53,899 nucleotides of DNA from Desulfococcaceae bacterium (GCA_030145385.1 JAQYVU010000021.1:1-53899), one strand, 5' to 3'. Counted from the stretch's first letter, positions 18,250 to 27,368 are shown. Made by a program: numbers and translations. Notes: generated from the letters alone by a model not told the origin.

Positions 18250-19770
18250 ATGTCAGAAAAAACTATTTTTGATAATGAACGATATCTGCAACAGCAGGCA
18301 GCGGAAATCAGGCAGCGGATAAAACAATTCGGCAACAAGCTCTACCTCGAATTCGGGGGCAAGCTTCTTTTTGACTACCATGCGGCACGCGTGCTTCCCG
18401 GGTATGATGCAAACATTAAAATCCGCCTGCTTCAGGAACTTAAGGATCAGGCAGAGGTTCTGATTTGCATTTATGCCGGGGATATTGAACGCAAAAAACT
18501 CCGGGCGGATTTCGGCATTACCTATGAAACCGATATCCTGAAAATTATTGATGACCTGAAACGATGGGAAGTAAAAGTCCGGGGCGTTATTATCACCCGT
18601 TTTGAAAAACAGCCTGCAGCCGTGATTTTCAAAAACAAGCTGGAACGGCGCGGGATTGATGTTTTTACTCATTACTTTACCAAAGGTTATCCCACAGATG
18701 TGAACCTGATCGTCAGTGAAGAGGGATACGGTGTTAATGACTATATTTCCACAAAAAGTCCCCTGGTGATTGTTACCGGCCCGGGACCGGGAAGCGGGAA
18801 AATGGCCACCTGCCTTTCCCAGCTGTATCACGACAACCGGCACGGTATTCAGGCGGGGTATGCCAAATTCGAAACATTCCCTGTCTGGAGCCTGCCTCTC
18901 AAACACCCGATAAACGCAGCCTATGAAGCTGCCACGGCAGATCTTGGCGATATTAACATGATTGATCCATTTCACCTGGAGGCATACGGCACTCAATCCG
19001 TCAACTATAACCGGGATGTGGATATTTTCCCGGTTCTGAAACGAATCCTTGAAAAAATTTCCGGAGATACATGCTGTTACCAGTCCCCAACGGATATGGG
19101 AGTTAACCGGGTAGGATTTGCCATCACCGATGATCAGGGCACCCAGGCAGCGGCAAAACAGGAACTTATTCGCCGGTATCTCCGGTATCAGTGCGAATAC
19201 GCCCTGGGGCTGACCGACAAGAAAACGCTGCAGCGTGCGGAGCTTTTAATGAAGGAGTACAATCTCACTACCGAGGACCGGCCGGTTGTGCTGCCTGCCC
19301 GGAGAATTGCCAAAGAGGCGGAACAGGACCCGAGGCTGGGAAGCGAAGGGGTGTTTTTCGGGGCTGCCATTGAGTTGAAAGACGGAACCATTATCTCCGG
19401 CAGCAACTCTCCCCGAATGCACGGGGCATCCAGCGTTATTACCCGTGCTCTCAAGCACCTGGCAGGCATACCCAATAAGATTCATCTCCTGCCCCAGAAC
19501 ATATGTGATACGGTAACCTGCCTGAAAACCGATATTCTGGGTGAAAAAAGCATGAGTCTCAATCTCCAGGAAACATTGATCGCCCTGGCCATAAGTGCCA
19601 CGAGCAACCACACAGTCCAGCTGGCCATGGAGGGTCTCAAAGAATTTCGTGACTGCGAAATGCACATGACCCATATGCCTTCCCCGGGAGATGAAGAAGG
19701 CATCCGTCGCCTCGGAGTGAACCTGACCACCGATCCGTTATTTATGTCCAGCGACCTTTATACCATGTAA
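18250..19770 (+). CDS. DUF1846 family protein (UPF0371)
   Basis: The 506-residue length and motifs match the DUF1846 family: KLYLEFGGKLLFDYHAARVLPG near residue 30, GYGVNDYI, the glycine-rich VTGPGPGSGKMATCLSQLYHD (about 178-198), and PTDMGVNRVGFAI near 280. Structures of family members exist, but the reaction is not established as far as I know; the GPGSGK loop suggests nucleotide or phosphate binding. No signal peptide: cytoplasmic. AGGGG lies just before the ATG. Monocistronic, ending at a strong terminator shared with the convergent kinase fragment. Confidence 0.92.
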   Translation: MSEKTIFDNERYLQQQAAEIRQRIKQFGNKLYLEFGGKLLFDYHAARVLPGYDANIKIRLLQELKDQAEVLICIYAGDIERKKLRADFGITYETDILKIIDDLKRWEVKVRGVIITRFEKQPAAVIFKNKLERRGIDVFTHYFTKGYPTDVNLIVSEEGYGVNDYISTKSPLVIVTGPGPGSGKMATCLSQLYHDNRHGIQAGYAKFETFPVWSLPLKHPINAAYEAATADLGDINMIDPFHLEAYGTQSVNYNRDVDIFPVLKRILEKISGDTCCYQSPTDMGVNRVGFAITDDQGTQAAAKQELIRRYLRYQCEYALGLTDKKTLQRAELLMKEYNLTTEDRPVVLPARRIAKEAEQDPRLGSEGVFFGAAIELKDGTIISGSNSPRMHGASSVITRALKHLAGIPNKIHLLPQNICDTVTCLKTDILGEKSMSLNLQETLIALAISATSNHTVQLAMEGLKEFRDCEMHMTHMPSPGDEEGIRRLGVNLTTDPLFMSSDLYTM

Positions 19771-19824
19771 GATATTGTCAGACCGAACAGAAGATAAATA
19801 CAAACAACCGGCATTATCTCTTAT

Positions 19825-19866
19825 AAAAGGCAGGTATGAAAAAATTTTCACTCCTGCCTTTTTTAT
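19825..19866 (+). terminator. Bidirectional terminator between DUF1846 gene and kinase fragment
   Basis: AAAAGGCAGG (19825-19834) pairs with CCTGCCTTTT (19853-19862); the inner ATGAAAA/TTTTCA lengthens the stem and a T run follows. It lies between two convergent stop codons and should act on both strands. Confidence 0.88.
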
Positions 19867-19880
19867 GCAGGCATACAGTT

Positions 19881-20120
19881 TCAAATTTTAAATATAGAAA
19901 TCAAACCGCCATGATATTGGATAGCTTCACGATGAAAGCGTTTCTTTTGTTCCGGATCATCAGACAATTTTTGAGTCATGATTTTTATGGCGGACCTGAA
20001 CGCGAGTTGCCGATGCAGACCAAGATAGGCTTCACCCATCCCGCCCCTGTAAATCAATTCCTGAACGTCGTACTTGTCACCCAGTATGTTCTGCAGTTTA
20101 ATTTTATTTTCTTCAGTCAT
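19881..20120 (-). pseudogene. Ser/Thr protein kinase remnant, N-lobe only
   Basis: This 79-residue frame starts with MTEENKIKLQ and enters a Hanks-type kinase N-lobe: YRGGMGEAYLG is the glycine-rich loop, SAIKIM holds the ATP-binding lysine, and FHREA is the start of helix C. It then jumps to GGLISIFKI (resembling the beta-4 HPHLISIFKIG segment with residues missing) and stops at TGA. The catalytic HRD and DFG segments are absent, and the terminator follows at once, so no kinase activity is possible. AAGG lies 8 bases before ATG 20120; an upstream ATG at 20168 would overlap the end of the TPR-CHAT gene. It is the last gene of the OmpA/TPR-CHAT cassette and looks like a deletion remnant. Confidence 0.75.
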
Positions 20121-20151
20121 CAATTTAGCCTTCACCGGAATCAGGCTTAAA

Positions 20152-22935
20152 TCAGCTGCCATCTCCAAATATTATCATGGGAGCCCAGAAAAACGGCAAT
20201 TGGAACTGTTTACCTGCTTCGCCGCGGATGAGTTTAAGCTTGCTTTCTCTCAGCGACGCTGCTCGATTTCTCCCCTGCTGAAGTGTGTTAAAAAAATCAA
20301 CACTGAGTTTTTGAGCAGATATTGTTTCAACGGACCAGAGATTGACGGATATTGCCGGCGTTCCCGCATACATGAATGCACGTGTCAGACCGATTACCCC
20401 TTCCCCCCTGACGATCTCCCCCCGGCCTGTATTACATGCGGATAAGGCAACAAGATCCGCATTTAATTTTAGTCCAAATACATCAGACATTGTCAGCAAT
20501 CCGATTTCATCGGTGACCGGATCCGGTGTCGAGAGCAACAGAGACGGCTGGGTAACCCCATTAACATCATCGGGTAAAATGCCGTGACAGGCAAAGGAAA
20601 TATACCGGTAGTTTTCAAGACTGCCTTTTGCGTTTAACTCAAACAAAACACTCCGGGATGCATTTTTTTGTGTTTGCAGCGGGTGACTGGCAGCCGGTGC
20701 ATTTAATATATTTTTAATACGCACCACCTCATCTTCGGTTTCAGGCAGTGCATCAATGTTACCCCGCATAATGTTATAAAAAGACCGAACCTGGATCTCT
20801 TCCACCGTATCATCAAATTTTGACGGTACTTCATACAAAGGGTTGGCAAACGCCAGAAAAGGATATTTCGGTTTTATTTTTTTTTGCTCCCGGGTCGCCC
20901 GCAGTACATTTAACAGTGAAGCTGATGACAGATATGCAAAACTGTGATTTTCGATCAAATACTGGCCGGAATCATTTTTCAGTGACTCAAACGGCAGTAA
21001 ATACAAAGGGCCCGTGGGAATAATATAAATCGTTGAATATTTTTTGATCGTATGGCAAACGGCTTTGGGAAACAGCAGAGAATGGAGTCGCTGCGTCTTT
21101 TCAGCCCCTGCGGCTGGTTCCGATACGGAAGGCACACCGCGCAGCTTCTGCCCCTTAAATATATTGATATAGTTGTTTCGGTAAGCAACCACCTTTTGGG
21201 TAAAATCATCTGTGCCGGCTTTGATTTGATGGATGGAAAAATGATCTTTTGCGATCGCCCATAAAAAGGTCAAATCATCCATAACACTGTAAACCAACAT
21301 GATTTCGTCAGATTCAAGAACCGTTTGCTGAAGATATTTAAGCTCAACCGGTTGCGGGTACTTTAACGCATGATAATTCGGGTAGTCTTTTTTTATCGTC
21401 TGCCGTAAAGCCTGAAGACGTTTATTAACGGCATCTGCGTTCGCTTTCAGGTTCCGGATTCTTTCTTCATCATTGTTTTGTTTGCTCTCTGTAAAATCCT
21501 TTTCAATGGCCGCCTTAATTTTCACGAGTTCTGTTGAAAGTTGTGCTTCATTACCGACAATTTCCGACGGGATACCGGAAAAATTCCGGACACCGCTTTT
21601 TCCCATTTCTTCGATAAATACACGGCCCTGTTTTCTTTCAAATACATGAAAAGATTGTTGGTCATATGCCTGCAGCGGATCTTTTTTGTTCAGAGTCGCA
21701 AAGAGTTCTATCAGCTCATCATAGACATGCATTTTATCCTGCATAAAAGACGCTTTCATTTCTTTTTGCCCTAATCTTTCGCGCATCTTTTCAATTTCAT
21801 CCAGGGCAAGCTGATAATGGTGTATTGCTTTGTCATGGAGTTCAAGTCCGGCTTCGACCTTTGCAAGCCCCCGGAGCGCTCTCCACCGGTACTCAGGCAA
21901 ATCATACGCCATACAGATCTGGTGGCTTTCAATCAGATGATCGTGGGCTGTTTGGAATTTGCCTGATTTTTCATATACCAGTCCGATATTTCCAAGGATT
22001 GCGCCCTCGCCGGGTCGGTCTTCAAGAAAGCGCTTTATCGCAAGAGCATCTTCATAATGTTTTAACGCATTATTTAAATCACCTAGTTGTTTATACGCGA
22101 CACCAAGATTGCACAGGACATTTCCCACGCCATTTCGATTATTATTTTCACGTTCCATGTCCAGGGCTTTTTGATAGTAAAGAATGGCTTTATGATACGC
22201 CTTTTGCTGAATGTAAACCGAACCGATATTTTCGAAAATATGCGCCTGAATTTTAGAATCATTGATCGATTTATTCAAACCCATTGCTTTTTTATACATC
22301 TCTAAAGCATTTTTATACTGTCCGATATCCGCAAAAACGAGCCCCAGATTAACCAGGGCCGCTGTTTCGTTGTGCTGATCCTTAATTTGGCTGAAAACAG
22401 AGATAGCTTCTTCTATGCTTTTAAATGCTGCTTTGTAGTTGCCGGAATCGATATACACGGCACACAGGTTCATCAAAACCTTGCCGGTCCCCCTCAGGTC
22501 TCCTGATATACGGCGTATCTCAATCGCCTGTTTAAAAGAGGCTAAGGCTTTTTCAGGATTTCCTGAATCCTTATAAAGTGCGCCGATATTGTTCAGGTTG
22601 ATGGCGGAATTCTTTAAATTTCCGATCTTTTGATTGACTTGCAACGCTTTCTCGTAAAACCGGAGGGCGTTTTCATAATCCCTAAGATCAGCATACGCCA
22701 GGCCTATGTTGGCGGCAAAAACGCCGGTTAATTTTTCATTACCGCGCAGATCGGCAAGTTCAAAACCCTTTTGCCATTTTGCCAGGGCTTCAAGCACATT
22801 GCCTTCATGATAAGCAATGGTTCCTTGATTAAATAGACTTTCAATATCGGGCAAAGAGGATGCAGATAAATAAGGGGTGAAAATCAATATAACAATAAGA
22901 AAAACCGGAAAAACAAAAAAAGATATTTTTTTCAA
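20152..22935 (-). CDS. Secreted or exported TPR-CHAT protein (caspase-like peptidase family)
   Basis: The 927-residue protein starts with an N-terminal hydrophobic signal (SFFVFPVFLIVILIF). About eight to ten tetratricopeptide repeats follow (about 35-400; NIGLAYADLRDYENALRFYE is typical), then a helical linker and a C-terminal CHAT domain (about 640-927). The predicted catalytic dyad is present: His784 in SFACHG and Cys834 in LSACNTG, followed by GEGVIGLTRAFMYAGT. CHAT domains are caspase-like cysteine peptidases, usually paired with protein-interaction repeats. The start is TTG at 22935, with AGGAG 8 bases upstream. A broken OmpA-like gene lies upstream and a kinase fragment downstream on the same strand, which suggests a formerly larger operon. 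The target is unknown; export means a periplasmic or surface role is more likely than cytosolic defence. Confidence 0.9.
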   Translation of the reverse strand: MKKISFFVFPVFLIVILIFTPYLSASSLPDIESLFNQGTIAYHEGNVLEALAKWQKGFELADLRGNEKLTGVFAANIGLAYADLRDYENALRFYEKALQVNQKIGNLKNSAINLNNIGALYKDSGNPEKALASFKQAIEIRRISGDLRGTGKVLMNLCAVYIDSGNYKAAFKSIEEAISVFSQIKDQHNETAALVNLGLVFADIGQYKNALEMYKKAMGLNKSINDSKIQAHIFENIGSVYIQQKAYHKAILYYQKALDMERENNNRNGVGNVLCNLGVAYKQLGDLNNALKHYEDALAIKRFLEDRPGEGAILGNIGLVYEKSGKFQTAHDHLIESHQICMAYDLPEYRWRALRGLAKVEAGLELHDKAIHHYQLALDEIEKMRERLGQKEMKASFMQDKMHVYDELIELFATLNKKDPLQAYDQQSFHVFERKQGRVFIEEMGKSGVRNFSGIPSEIVGNEAQLSTELVKIKAAIEKDFTESKQNNDEERIRNLKANADAVNKRLQALRQTIKKDYPNYHALKYPQPVELKYLQQTVLESDEIMLVYSVMDDLTFLWAIAKDHFSIHQIKAGTDDFTQKVVAYRNNYINIFKGQKLRGVPSVSEPAAGAEKTQRLHSLLFPKAVCHTIKKYSTIYIIPTGPLYLLPFESLKNDSGQYLIENHSFAYLSSASLLNVLRATREQKKIKPKYPFLAFANPLYEVPSKFDDTVEEIQVRSFYNIMRGNIDALPETEDEVVRIKNILNAPAASHPLQTQKNASRSVLFELNAKGSLENYRYISFACHGILPDDVNGVTQPSLLLSTPDPVTDEIGLLTMSDVFGLKLNADLVALSACNTGRGEIVRGEGVIGLTRAFMYAGTPAISVNLWSVETISAQKLSVDFFNTLQQGRNRAASLRESKLKLIRGEAGKQFQLPFFWAPMIIFGDGS

Positions 22936-23099
22936 AAGGATTTCTCCTGAATCAACTGTCGTTCAAACCCTAAAAACACTGAAAAGGGTTGCAGAAGTCC
23001 GCATCATCATTTTACAGAATTTTCGGAAAGAATTTTATCATTTTTTGGCCTATGTGTATTTACCTAAATCCTCACACAGTGGCGCCTGAGGCAAATTAA

Positions 23100-23472
23100 T
23101 CATCGTGCGGCAACAATTTTGAAACGCCTGTTTTTCATTGAATTCGGATTTTGTAAATCCATCAAGCCCTCTGAATTAAGGGCTCGGCCAACCATGTTAA
23201 GGCTTCGTTGAGTACCGGCGGTAAGTCTTGATGATTTTTTTTTCAAACTGCAGTTCAACCGAAATCATCTTAGGTTCAACCGGTTCCGGTTTGTAATTTA
23301 TGCCCCTGAGCCTAATATCCGTGTTTTCATCAGGTTTTAAGGCATTGACGACATCCGCAACAGTGGGCGCATGTTCTTCATCAAAAGCGATTTCTTTGGC
23401 AATGCCGTCAACGGAAATCTATGGAATACAAAAAAGGGACATGATAAAAACAAAAAAAACTAATCGTTTCAT
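23100..23472 (-). pseudogene. OmpA-family outer membrane protein, degraded
   Basis: An ATG at 23472 with AAGGAG 9 bases upstream opens a signal-peptide-like sequence (MKRLVFFVFIMSLFCIP), which is cut at codon 18 by an in-frame TAG. The same frame continues as ISVDGIAKEIAFDEE through RLRGINYKPEPVEPKMISV and ELQFEKK, where a run of nine A residues has one base too many. Removing one A restores SSRLTAGTQRSLNMVGRA followed by LNSEGL, the start of an OmpA-like domain. The restored frame ends in RRFKIVAAR and a stop, before the GHTD-type core. Three lesions make it a pseudogene. It lies directly upstream of the TPR-CHAT gene on the same strand. Confidence 0.82.
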
Positions 23473-23641
23473 ACTCAAACTCTCCTTTAGATGTTTAAGA
23501 ATTGAATTTATTAACTTTTTCTTATGCAATGTATTATTTTATCCGCTTTTAAGTCAAGTGTTAAGCGGAAAATTATTAATAAGTAACATATAAAAACTAT
23601 GAATTGGCGGTCATTATAAAATGCAATAAAATACTAACTAT

Positions 23642-23670
23642 TTGACATCCTGAGAATTAAAAAATAAAAA
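23642..23670 (+). promoter_or_regulatory. Candidate promoter of degV
   Basis: TTGACA (23642-23647) matches the sigma-70 -35 consensus exactly. A 17-base spacer leads to TAAAAA (23665-23670). The predicted start lies about 35 bases before the degV ATG. Confidence 0.45.
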
Positions 23671-23713
23671 GAACTTATTTAAATAAATCAATGTCCAGTA
23701 AGGGAGACAAAAA

Positions 23714-24565
23714 ATGAAACGAGTTGTTTTAACAGACAGTACAGCGGATATCCCTGATTATATAGCACGGGATCTGGGAATTGAAGTTATGCCCGTAAAC
23801 GTAGTTCTTGATGGAAAAACATATAAAGATGGTGTTGATATCAACATAATGGATTTCTATGAAAATTATGAAAAATATAAATCCATGAATACTGAAGCCA
23901 TTACCTATCAGGATTATGCGCTTAAATTTATGCAGTTGACATCAAAATGTGAAGAGTTGCTGATTGTTCACTGCTCAGACGCCTTAAGCGATAATTATAA
24001 AACAGCATTAAAGGTAAGCGAAGAATTTTCATCTCACAAATGCAAAGTTGAAATTATCGATTCCAGGTCATGCAGCATGGGATTCGGAGTTGCAGTAATT
24101 GAGGCTGCAAAGGCATTTAAAGCGGGAAAAGAATTCGGAAGCGTTGTTTATAATCTCAACCGTGTTCTTTCGCGGACGACCTCATACCTTGCCATACCGA
24201 CTCTTAAGTACTTAAGAAAAAGAAAAAAAATCAGCGGATTTAAAGCACTGCTGGGGCTGACCTTAGGAGCAAAACCAGTTTTGGGTTTTGAAGACGGCAA
24301 GCTGGCGGTTAAAACACGTCTTTTTGGGAAACAGCCGAATATGATTCTGTCAATGCTGGATATTATTAAAGAAGAGATCGGCAGTCATCCGATTAACCTT
24401 GCCATCGCTCATGGCAGAGATTTAACTGTTGTTAACAGCTTACGGGGAGTTTTTGAACAAAATTTTGAATGCCGTGATATTTTCCGGACTTACTTCGGCC
24501 CCTCCATCGGAATTAATGCCGGCCCGGAAGCCATCGGGGTCATGTTTTACAAGCATGAAAAGTAA
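23714..24565 (+). CDS. DegV family fatty-acid-binding protein
   Basis: DegV proteins bind a single fatty acid; in Firmicutes the relative FakB presents it to the kinase FakA. The 283-residue protein shows the family marks: VLTDSTADIP at the N-terminus, VNVVLDGKTYKDGVDI near residue 30, IDSRSCSMGFGV near 115, and the C-terminal GPSIGINAGPEAIGVMF. No FakA-like kinase is in the window. TAAGGGAG lies before the ATG and a near-consensus promoter precedes it. The DUF2284 gene follows 43 bases later, probably in the same transcript. Confidence 0.93.
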   Translation: MKRVVLTDSTADIPDYIARDLGIEVMPVNVVLDGKTYKDGVDINIMDFYENYEKYKSMNTEAITYQDYALKFMQLTSKCEELLIVHCSDALSDNYKTALKVSEEFSSHKCKVEIIDSRSCSMGFGVAVIEAAKAFKAGKEFGSVVYNLNRVLSRTTSYLAIPTLKYLRKRKKISGFKALLGLTLGAKPVLGFEDGKLAVKTRLFGKQPNMILSMLDIIKEEIGSHPINLAIAHGRDLTVVNSLRGVFEQNFECRDIFRTYFGPSIGINAGPEAIGVMFYKHEK

Positions 24566-24608
24566 ATGTTCATTCATGACGACTTTTACATAAAGGGGTT
24601 TTAAAAAT

Positions 24609-25205
24609 TTGGACAACATTGAATCACGTCTGAATGACCTGGTCCGCCGGGCAATTCTTTCAGGAGCGAGTAAAGCCGCGATAATATCGGCTGATACTAT
24701 TTCCGCAGAAGATGATCTGGCAAATCTCTGCCGGGAACCGCAATGCAGAAACTACGGTTTGTCTCCCAGTTGTCCGCCCCATGTCTCCGGACCGTCCGGA
24801 TTTAAAAAATTGTTACAAAATATCAAGCATGCCATTGTTGTCAGGATTGAAATGCCGTCGGCAATCCTGTTTTCCGATGAACGTCGAGATATATTGAAAC
24901 TGCTCCATGAAATCGTTGCCAGTGTTGAGCAGGCCGCTATTAAAACAGGATTTACCGATTCAAAGGCGTTTGCCGGAAGTTCCTGCAAAAAGATTTTTTG
25001 TCATGAACATACCGCGTGCCGGGTCATTGCAAATAATGCTCATTGCCGGAATCCCCAATCGGCCAGGCCATCCATGTCGGGCTATGGCATCAATGTATCA
25101 AAACTGATGCAGGCGGCAGGGTGGCCTTCGGATATCAACATGCGGCAAAAGGAAGCAAAGGAGGAATCAATGTCATGGGTTGCCGGTTTGATTCTCATCG
25201 GCTGA
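24609..25205 (+). CDS. DUF2284 cysteine-rich, predicted metal-binding protein
   Basis: The 198-residue protein holds the cysteine patterns of the DUF2284 family: CREPQCRNYGLSPSCPPHV near residues 39-57 and GSSCKKIFCHEHTACR near 123-138, plus RPSMSGYGINV. Metal or Fe-S binding is inferred from these; the role is unknown and the family is common in anaerobes. The start is TTG at 24609, with AAAGGGG about 10 bases upstream. It follows degV in a likely two-gene operon and converges on cbiB. Confidence 0.85.
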   Translation: MDNIESRLNDLVRRAILSGASKAAIISADTISAEDDLANLCREPQCRNYGLSPSCPPHVSGPSGFKKLLQNIKHAIVVRIEMPSAILFSDERRDILKLLHEIVASVEQAAIKTGFTDSKAFAGSSCKKIFCHEHTACRVIANNAHCRNPQSARPSMSGYGINVSKLMQAAGWPSDINMRQKEAKEESMSWVAGLILIG

Positions 25206-25288
25206 AAAGTGATCATTTAGAAAACAATACCCATAATTTATTTTCAATTGACGTAATGAACGGTTCTTTGGGACACGTTATGCGTTTA

Positions 25289-26284
25289 TCAAATCAACAA
25301 ATCCGTAACCGCCATTACTATCAATGCGAATACCAGGGCAATCCAGGCAGCGCATTGAATAATACGGCAGGCACTTTGAATACAGTCCGGAGTCATTTCT
25401 TTGCCACCATCCCCGAGCCAGGGTTTGTCAATATATCCATAATGATAGATGGTGGGCCCGCCCAAACGAACACCTAAAACCCCGGCAATGGCACTCTCCG
25501 GGTGACCGGAATTGGGAGATGCATGCTTCAGCCGGTCACGCATGGCAATTCGAAAACCGTTTTTTGCGTCATATCCGCATAGAAAAGCCGCTGCGATGAT
25601 AATTAAAACAGATATGCGAGCCGGCACAAAATTAAACCAATCATCGGCTTTAGCTGAAACAAATCCGAATTTTCGATATCGATCATTTCTATACCCGATC
25701 ATGGCATCTAAGGTATTGACGACCCGGTAAAAAACAACACACCCAACGGCAAAGGGTAAAGACGGCCATCCCAATACCCCGGCAAACAGCCCTCCGCAAA
25801 CAAACCAGAAAACAACCGACAAAAACCCGTCAACAAAATTTTCCGCCACGCTTTCAATGGCCGCTCGCACAAGGCCTTCCTTATTCAGCCTGCCGGCGTC
25901 CCGGCCGACGAAGCGCTGAACATATTTTCGGGCTTCGTTTAAATTGTTATCCTGCAGTGTTTTTTTAACAGGAGCGGCATGAACAAAAAGATCCCGGAGT
26001 CCGATAACAGAATAAAGAAAATAAATGCTGATAAGCGTACCGGATTTCGGAAGCCACGCATTTGCAATGAAGTACACAGATAAAGCGCACAAAATGGAAA
26101 TACCGGCTACACTTGCTAACAGCAAAAAACCGCCAAAATATCCGGGCAGTCCGATCTTGAACAAAACACCTTCATTGATGCTGATCAGGTTTCCCATCAA
26201 CCGCACCGGATGGAATCGATATATCGGGTCTCCGATCAAACGGTCTAAAACAAAAGCTGAAAACAAAACTGCAAGTTCAGTCAT
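25289..26284 (-). CDS. cbiB: Adenosylcobinamide-phosphate synthase CbiB
   Basis: CbiB attaches the aminopropanol-type side chain to adenosylcobyric acid in cobalamin synthesis; it is an inner-membrane enzyme. The 331-residue protein starts FVLDRLIGDPIYRFHPVRLMG, and shows GRDAGRLNKEGLVRAAIESVAENFVDG (about residues 124-150), NTLDAMIGYRNDRYRKFG (about 194-211) and SPNSGHPESAIAGVLGVRLGG, all family signatures, with several membrane segments. It lies downstream of a cobalamin riboswitch and of a deleted TonB receptor on the same strand; with only about 140 bases between them, the riboswitch may control it. No other cob genes are in the window. Confidence 0.95.
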   Translation of the reverse strand: MTELAVLFSAFVLDRLIGDPIYRFHPVRLMGNLISINEGVLFKIGLPGYFGGFLLLASVAGISILCALSVYFIANAWLPKSGTLISIYFLYSVIGLRDLFVHAAPVKKTLQDNNLNEARKYVQRFVGRDAGRLNKEGLVRAAIESVAENFVDGFLSVVFWFVCGGLFAGVLGWPSLPFAVGCVVFYRVVNTLDAMIGYRNDRYRKFGFVSAKADDWFNFVPARISVLIIIAAAFLCGYDAKNGFRIAMRDRLKHASPNSGHPESAIAGVLGVRLGGPTIYHYGYIDKPWLGDGGKEMTPDCIQSACRIIQCAAWIALVFALIVMAVTDLLI

Positions 26285-26421
26285 ATTTATTTCCGTATTT
26301 ACCTGTTAATATTTAAAAAACGCTTAAAAATATCGGATCTGACATATTGTTCAATTTTATGTTATCAATTCAGTGCATATTAAATTGCCGCCTGCGGGTT
26401 TGCGGATGTGTTGGTGGGCAG

Positions 26422-26898
26422 CTAACAATACATGCCCTGGCCTTTTGAATCATCATATTCTTCGATCTTAAACAGGTAACCGATTTGAGAGCATGTATTT
26501 ACATGATGAGAAGAGATATTGTCTTTTATCCATTTGAGTGTAAAAATATTTTGGTCGGTTGAAAAATCAGTTTGTGTTTCTTCACTGTTGTTCCAGGACG
26601 GCAGGCCCTGATTTTTCGAAAAAAATTTGTTGATAAAATCTATACGGGCATCAGCATTGATTTTATGGTAAAATACCGGGGTGTTCGATGTATTGACTTC
26701 TCCGGTCTGATAATCATTGTTTACAGATCCTGCAGTTACTACAATCGGGGCCAGAGTCACTGCATCTTCCGCAGCGGCCGGATCTGAAAACGCAATACAG
26801 GTAATTGCGCTGCATATCATCATAAATAAACATGCAGGGACATTAAAGAACACTGAACAATTCCGAATATCAGGCATCTGATTTCCCATAAAACGCAT
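26422..26898 (-). pseudogene. Cobalamin-type TonB-dependent receptor, internally deleted and truncated
   Basis: The frame encodes 158 residues: a signal peptide (VPACLFMMICSAITCIAF, mature end near AAAED), then TLAPIVVTAGSVNNDYQTGE, the TonB-box and plug start of a TonB-dependent receptor. From about residue 85 it passes straight into beta-barrel-like sequence (TDFSTDQNIFTLKWIKDN, QIGYLFKIEEYDD) and ends soon after. An intact receptor is about 600-700 residues. The plug, much of the barrel and the C-terminal Phe strand are missing, so transport is impossible. The frame crosses the deletion without a stop. A riboswitch with its own terminator precedes it, so the intact ancestor probably took up a cobalamin-type corrinoid. 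Confidence 0.7.
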
Positions 26899-26939
26899 TT
26901 CACAAGTGACTGATTCCCGCGTTTTATGATCTCCCTGCC

Positions 26940-26989
26940 AAAAAAAAGGGAAACCCGCGGATCATAGAAAGTGATCTCGCAGATTTCCC
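26940..26989 (-). terminator. Riboswitch expression-platform terminator
   Basis: On the minus strand GGGAAATCTGCG...ATCA pairs with TGATCCGCGGGTTTCCC, allowing G-T pairs and one bulge, and is followed by eight T residues. It lies between the cobalamin aptamer and the receptor remnant, the expected place for a B12-controlled transcription terminator. Confidence 0.85.
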
Positions 26990-27044
26990 TATTTTATCTT
27001 CAAGATGATCGTCCGGATTATTTTTATTGCCTAGAAAACAATCC

Positions 27045-27195
27045 GATTATTCAAGCAGGTCTTCTGACTTTTGGATCATATTACTTGCCGCACCTTCCCC
27101 CGATTATCCGGAGTGGTTTTACGCGGTGTTCATCCCCAATTACAGCGGCGGGCCCGTTTCCGATTTACACGGAATTCCCTATTATGCCTTAATAT
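27045..27195 (-). promoter_or_regulatory. Cobalamin (B12) riboswitch
   Basis: The minus strand carries the conserved blocks of the class I cobalamin aptamer in order: GGGAATTCCGTGTAAATC, ACGGGCCCGCCGCTGTAAT, CCACTCCGG, GGGGGAAGG and the B12 box AGTCAGAAGACCTGC (27054-27068). It faces the receptor remnant and cbiB, and is followed by a terminator. In known examples adenosylcobalamin binding represses the downstream genes. A perfect 11-base hairpin (27194-27224) adjoins its 5' side. Confidence 0.93.
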
Positions 27196-27224
27196 AAATG
27201 CGAAGAGTATATATTCGCATTTAT
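27194..27224. repeat. Perfect hairpin next to the riboswitch
   Basis: ATAAATGCGAA (27194-27204) and TTCGCATTTAT (27214-27224) are exact reverse complements around 9 bases. It may be an operator, or part of the 5' leader of the riboswitch transcript. Confidence 0.5.
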
Positions 27225-27368
27225 CAGCGCTTGAACAAAAAAGCATTTATATTGTTTAAAAAGCGTAAGTCAAGAAATAAATTTTGACATATTGCCCGGT
27301 ATCATTTAACGAGAACAAGAATAATGTGACATCAACTTGTTAATTTTAAAAAAATCGGATCATCAAAT

